Shown: positions 5,413-5,954 of the stretch, in pieces
Position numbering within the stretch: the stretch's first letter is position 1
Layout: each line of letters starts with the position of its first letter
Source of the DNA: Pseudomonadota bacterium
GTDB lineage: Bacteria > SZUA-182 > DTGQ01
Reading direction: 5' to 3'
Length of the DNA: 5,954 nucleotides
NCBI GenBank assembly: GCA_030605265.1
Contig: JAUWIR010000300.1
Location: 1 to 5,954, forward strand
Notes under the pieces: generated by a model
The model's database searches: none
What the model saw: only the letters and a program-made list of their open reading frames with translations
What the model was told of the DNA's origin: nothing
Position numbers and translations under genes: made by a program

Positions 5413-5549
5413 TAAGCTGATGAGCTGATTAAATACAGCTGGTAAGCAGTTAAGCTGTTAAGCTGATTAAAAACAGCTGTTAAATTATTGAGTTATTTTT
5501 TTCTTATCAGCTTATCATCCATCAGCTTATTAGCTGACTTTACTAGCTG
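5413..5549. repeat. AGCTG repeat array with internal self-complementarity
   Basis: AGCTG occurs at 5415, 5423, 5437, 5453, 5461, 5475, 5532 and 5545, and its complement CAGCT at 5508 and 5523. The first six fall into two imperfect 38-bp units (5415-5452 and 5453-5490, 29 of 38 identical), each with the spacing 8-14. The right part is inverted: TAAGCTGATG (5413-5422) pairs perfectly with CATCAGCTTA (5520-5529), and AGCTGAT (5423-5429 or 5461-5467) pairs with ATCAGCT (5506-5512). A T7 run (5495-5501) lies between the arms. This looks like a dispersed intergenic repeat family, not a CRISPR, because the units are too short and irregular. Confidence 0.8.
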
Positions 5550-5650
5550 TTAAGCGGCATAAATAAAATAAAAATTCCTATGCTTTTTAGGCCTCTTTCA
5601 TACACCACGAAAAATAGTTTACACTTATGCCTTTTTATTTTTTTATCTAC

Positions 5651-5677
5651 CATGAAGGTCATGAAGGAAAAGAAGGA
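5651..5677 (+). repeat. Degenerate 9-bp tandem repeat (CATGAAGGT type)
   Basis: Three consecutive 9-mers, CATGAAGGT, CATGAAGGA and AAAGAAGGA. The motif resembles the CACGAAGGA-type repeats that I recall from intergenic DNA of many deltaproteobacteria; a lone ACCACGAA lies upstream at about 5603-5610. No coding role is visible. Confidence 0.7.
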
Positions 5678-5732
5678 ATAAAAAAAAATTTTCATACTCA
5701 TTTTTGATCTAAAGTTCAAGGGAAGAAAGGTA

Positions 5733-5775
5733 ACCCTGAAGGGTGTACTCTGAAGGGTGAACTCTGAACTTGTGA
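5733..5775 (+). repeat. 14-bp tandem repeat, about three copies
   Basis: ACCCTGAAGGGTGT (5733-5746), ACTCTGAAGGGTGA (5747-5760), then a diverged ACTCTGAACTTGTGA (5761-5775). The first unit is itself a near-palindrome, ACCCT-GA-AGGGT. It is intergenic and runs through the only long frame in this area, which argues against that frame being coding. Confidence 0.75.
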
Positions 5776-5954
5776 AGACTTACGAAAAAGAAAATAAGCC
5801 TGTTCAACTTAAGAAACTTCTTCGATATATAGATATCCAGAAAAATAGTTGCACCAGGATCTAACAAGAAGCAGAGCATGTTTCCAAGATCTTGAAAGAT
5901 CTTTCTCTCAAGGACTTCATTTTGGCTATAACCTTCCAAGCATTTCTCATGTAA

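Larger units (their letters stand above)
5043..5954. other. 912-bp region without a convincing gene
   Basis: Reading frames here lack ribosome sites, use TTG or internal starts, or run through tandem repeats. From left to right it holds the dyad at 5099-5114, AATAGATCA twice (5148-5156, 5163-5171), a good promoter (5368-5396), the AGCTG array (5413-5549), the 9-bp repeat (5651-5677) and the 14-bp repeat (5733-5775). I recognise nothing in 5776-5954; it could be a decayed coding fragment. Confidence 0.6.

Noticed and set aside
5413..5549. CRISPR array
   Set aside because: Units are short, irregular, partly inverted and lack unique spacers of constant length.
5709..5939. 76-codon minus-strand frame near the right edge
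   Set aside because: It starts with TTG, lacks a ribosome site, and its C-terminal part is a translation of the 14-bp tandem repeat.

Overview
The window is AT-rich bacterial DNA with well-formed Shine-Dalgarno sequences. The source organism cannot be named from sequence alone. Several families of short dispersed repeats lie between the genes: CACAGAG/CTCTGTG inverted repeats, a CATGAAGG-type 9-mer, an ACTCTGAAGGGTGA-type 14-mer and AGCTG-rich units. Together with a minimal SufC-SufB pair, a gingipain-type protease and a likely sigma-54 promoter, they suggest an anaerobic Desulfobacterota-like (deltaproteobacterial) genome. That assignment is inference and an anaerobic Firmicute-like source is not excluded.

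Layout, left to right. Positions 1-717 hold the C-terminal part of a gingipain-family (peptidase C25) cysteine protease, cut by the window edge, with its catalytic His and Cys visible. A sigma-70 promoter (724-752, perfect TATAAT) then drives a two-gene operon, sufC (807-1562) and sufB (1550-2749). These encode the ATPase and the scaffold of a minimal SUF/SMS-type iron-sulfur cluster assembly system. The genes overlap by 13 bp. No sufS, sufU, sufE or separate sufD is present here.

A 934-bp gene-poor stretch follows (2750-3683). It is not featureless. It contains a good sigma-54 -24/-12 candidate (3241-3255), two copies of a small element that begins ATGAACTTTGAA and ends GGGAGGTGA, and a set of mutually exclusive inverted repeats. 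It leads into a gene for an exported protein of unknown function (3684-4496). That protein is rich in Pro, Trp and Leu, has no Cys, Arg or His, and carries a tandem ITAIAPP repeat near its C-terminus. A strong intrinsic terminator (4534-4568) closes the unit.

The right third is mostly non-coding. It holds one convincing small gene on the minus strand (4800-5042), an 80-residue predicted helical hairpin with a CX4C motif at its turn. Beyond it lies a strong-looking promoter (5368-5396) that fires directly into a self-complementary AGCTG repeat array (5413-5549), followed by 9-bp and 14-bp tandem repeats. No gene is convincing between 5043 and the right edge.

Only the SufBC pair forms an obvious functional unit. 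The most interesting unexplained material is the exported repeat protein with its elaborate leader, the small CX4C hairpin protein, and the promoter-plus-repeat block.
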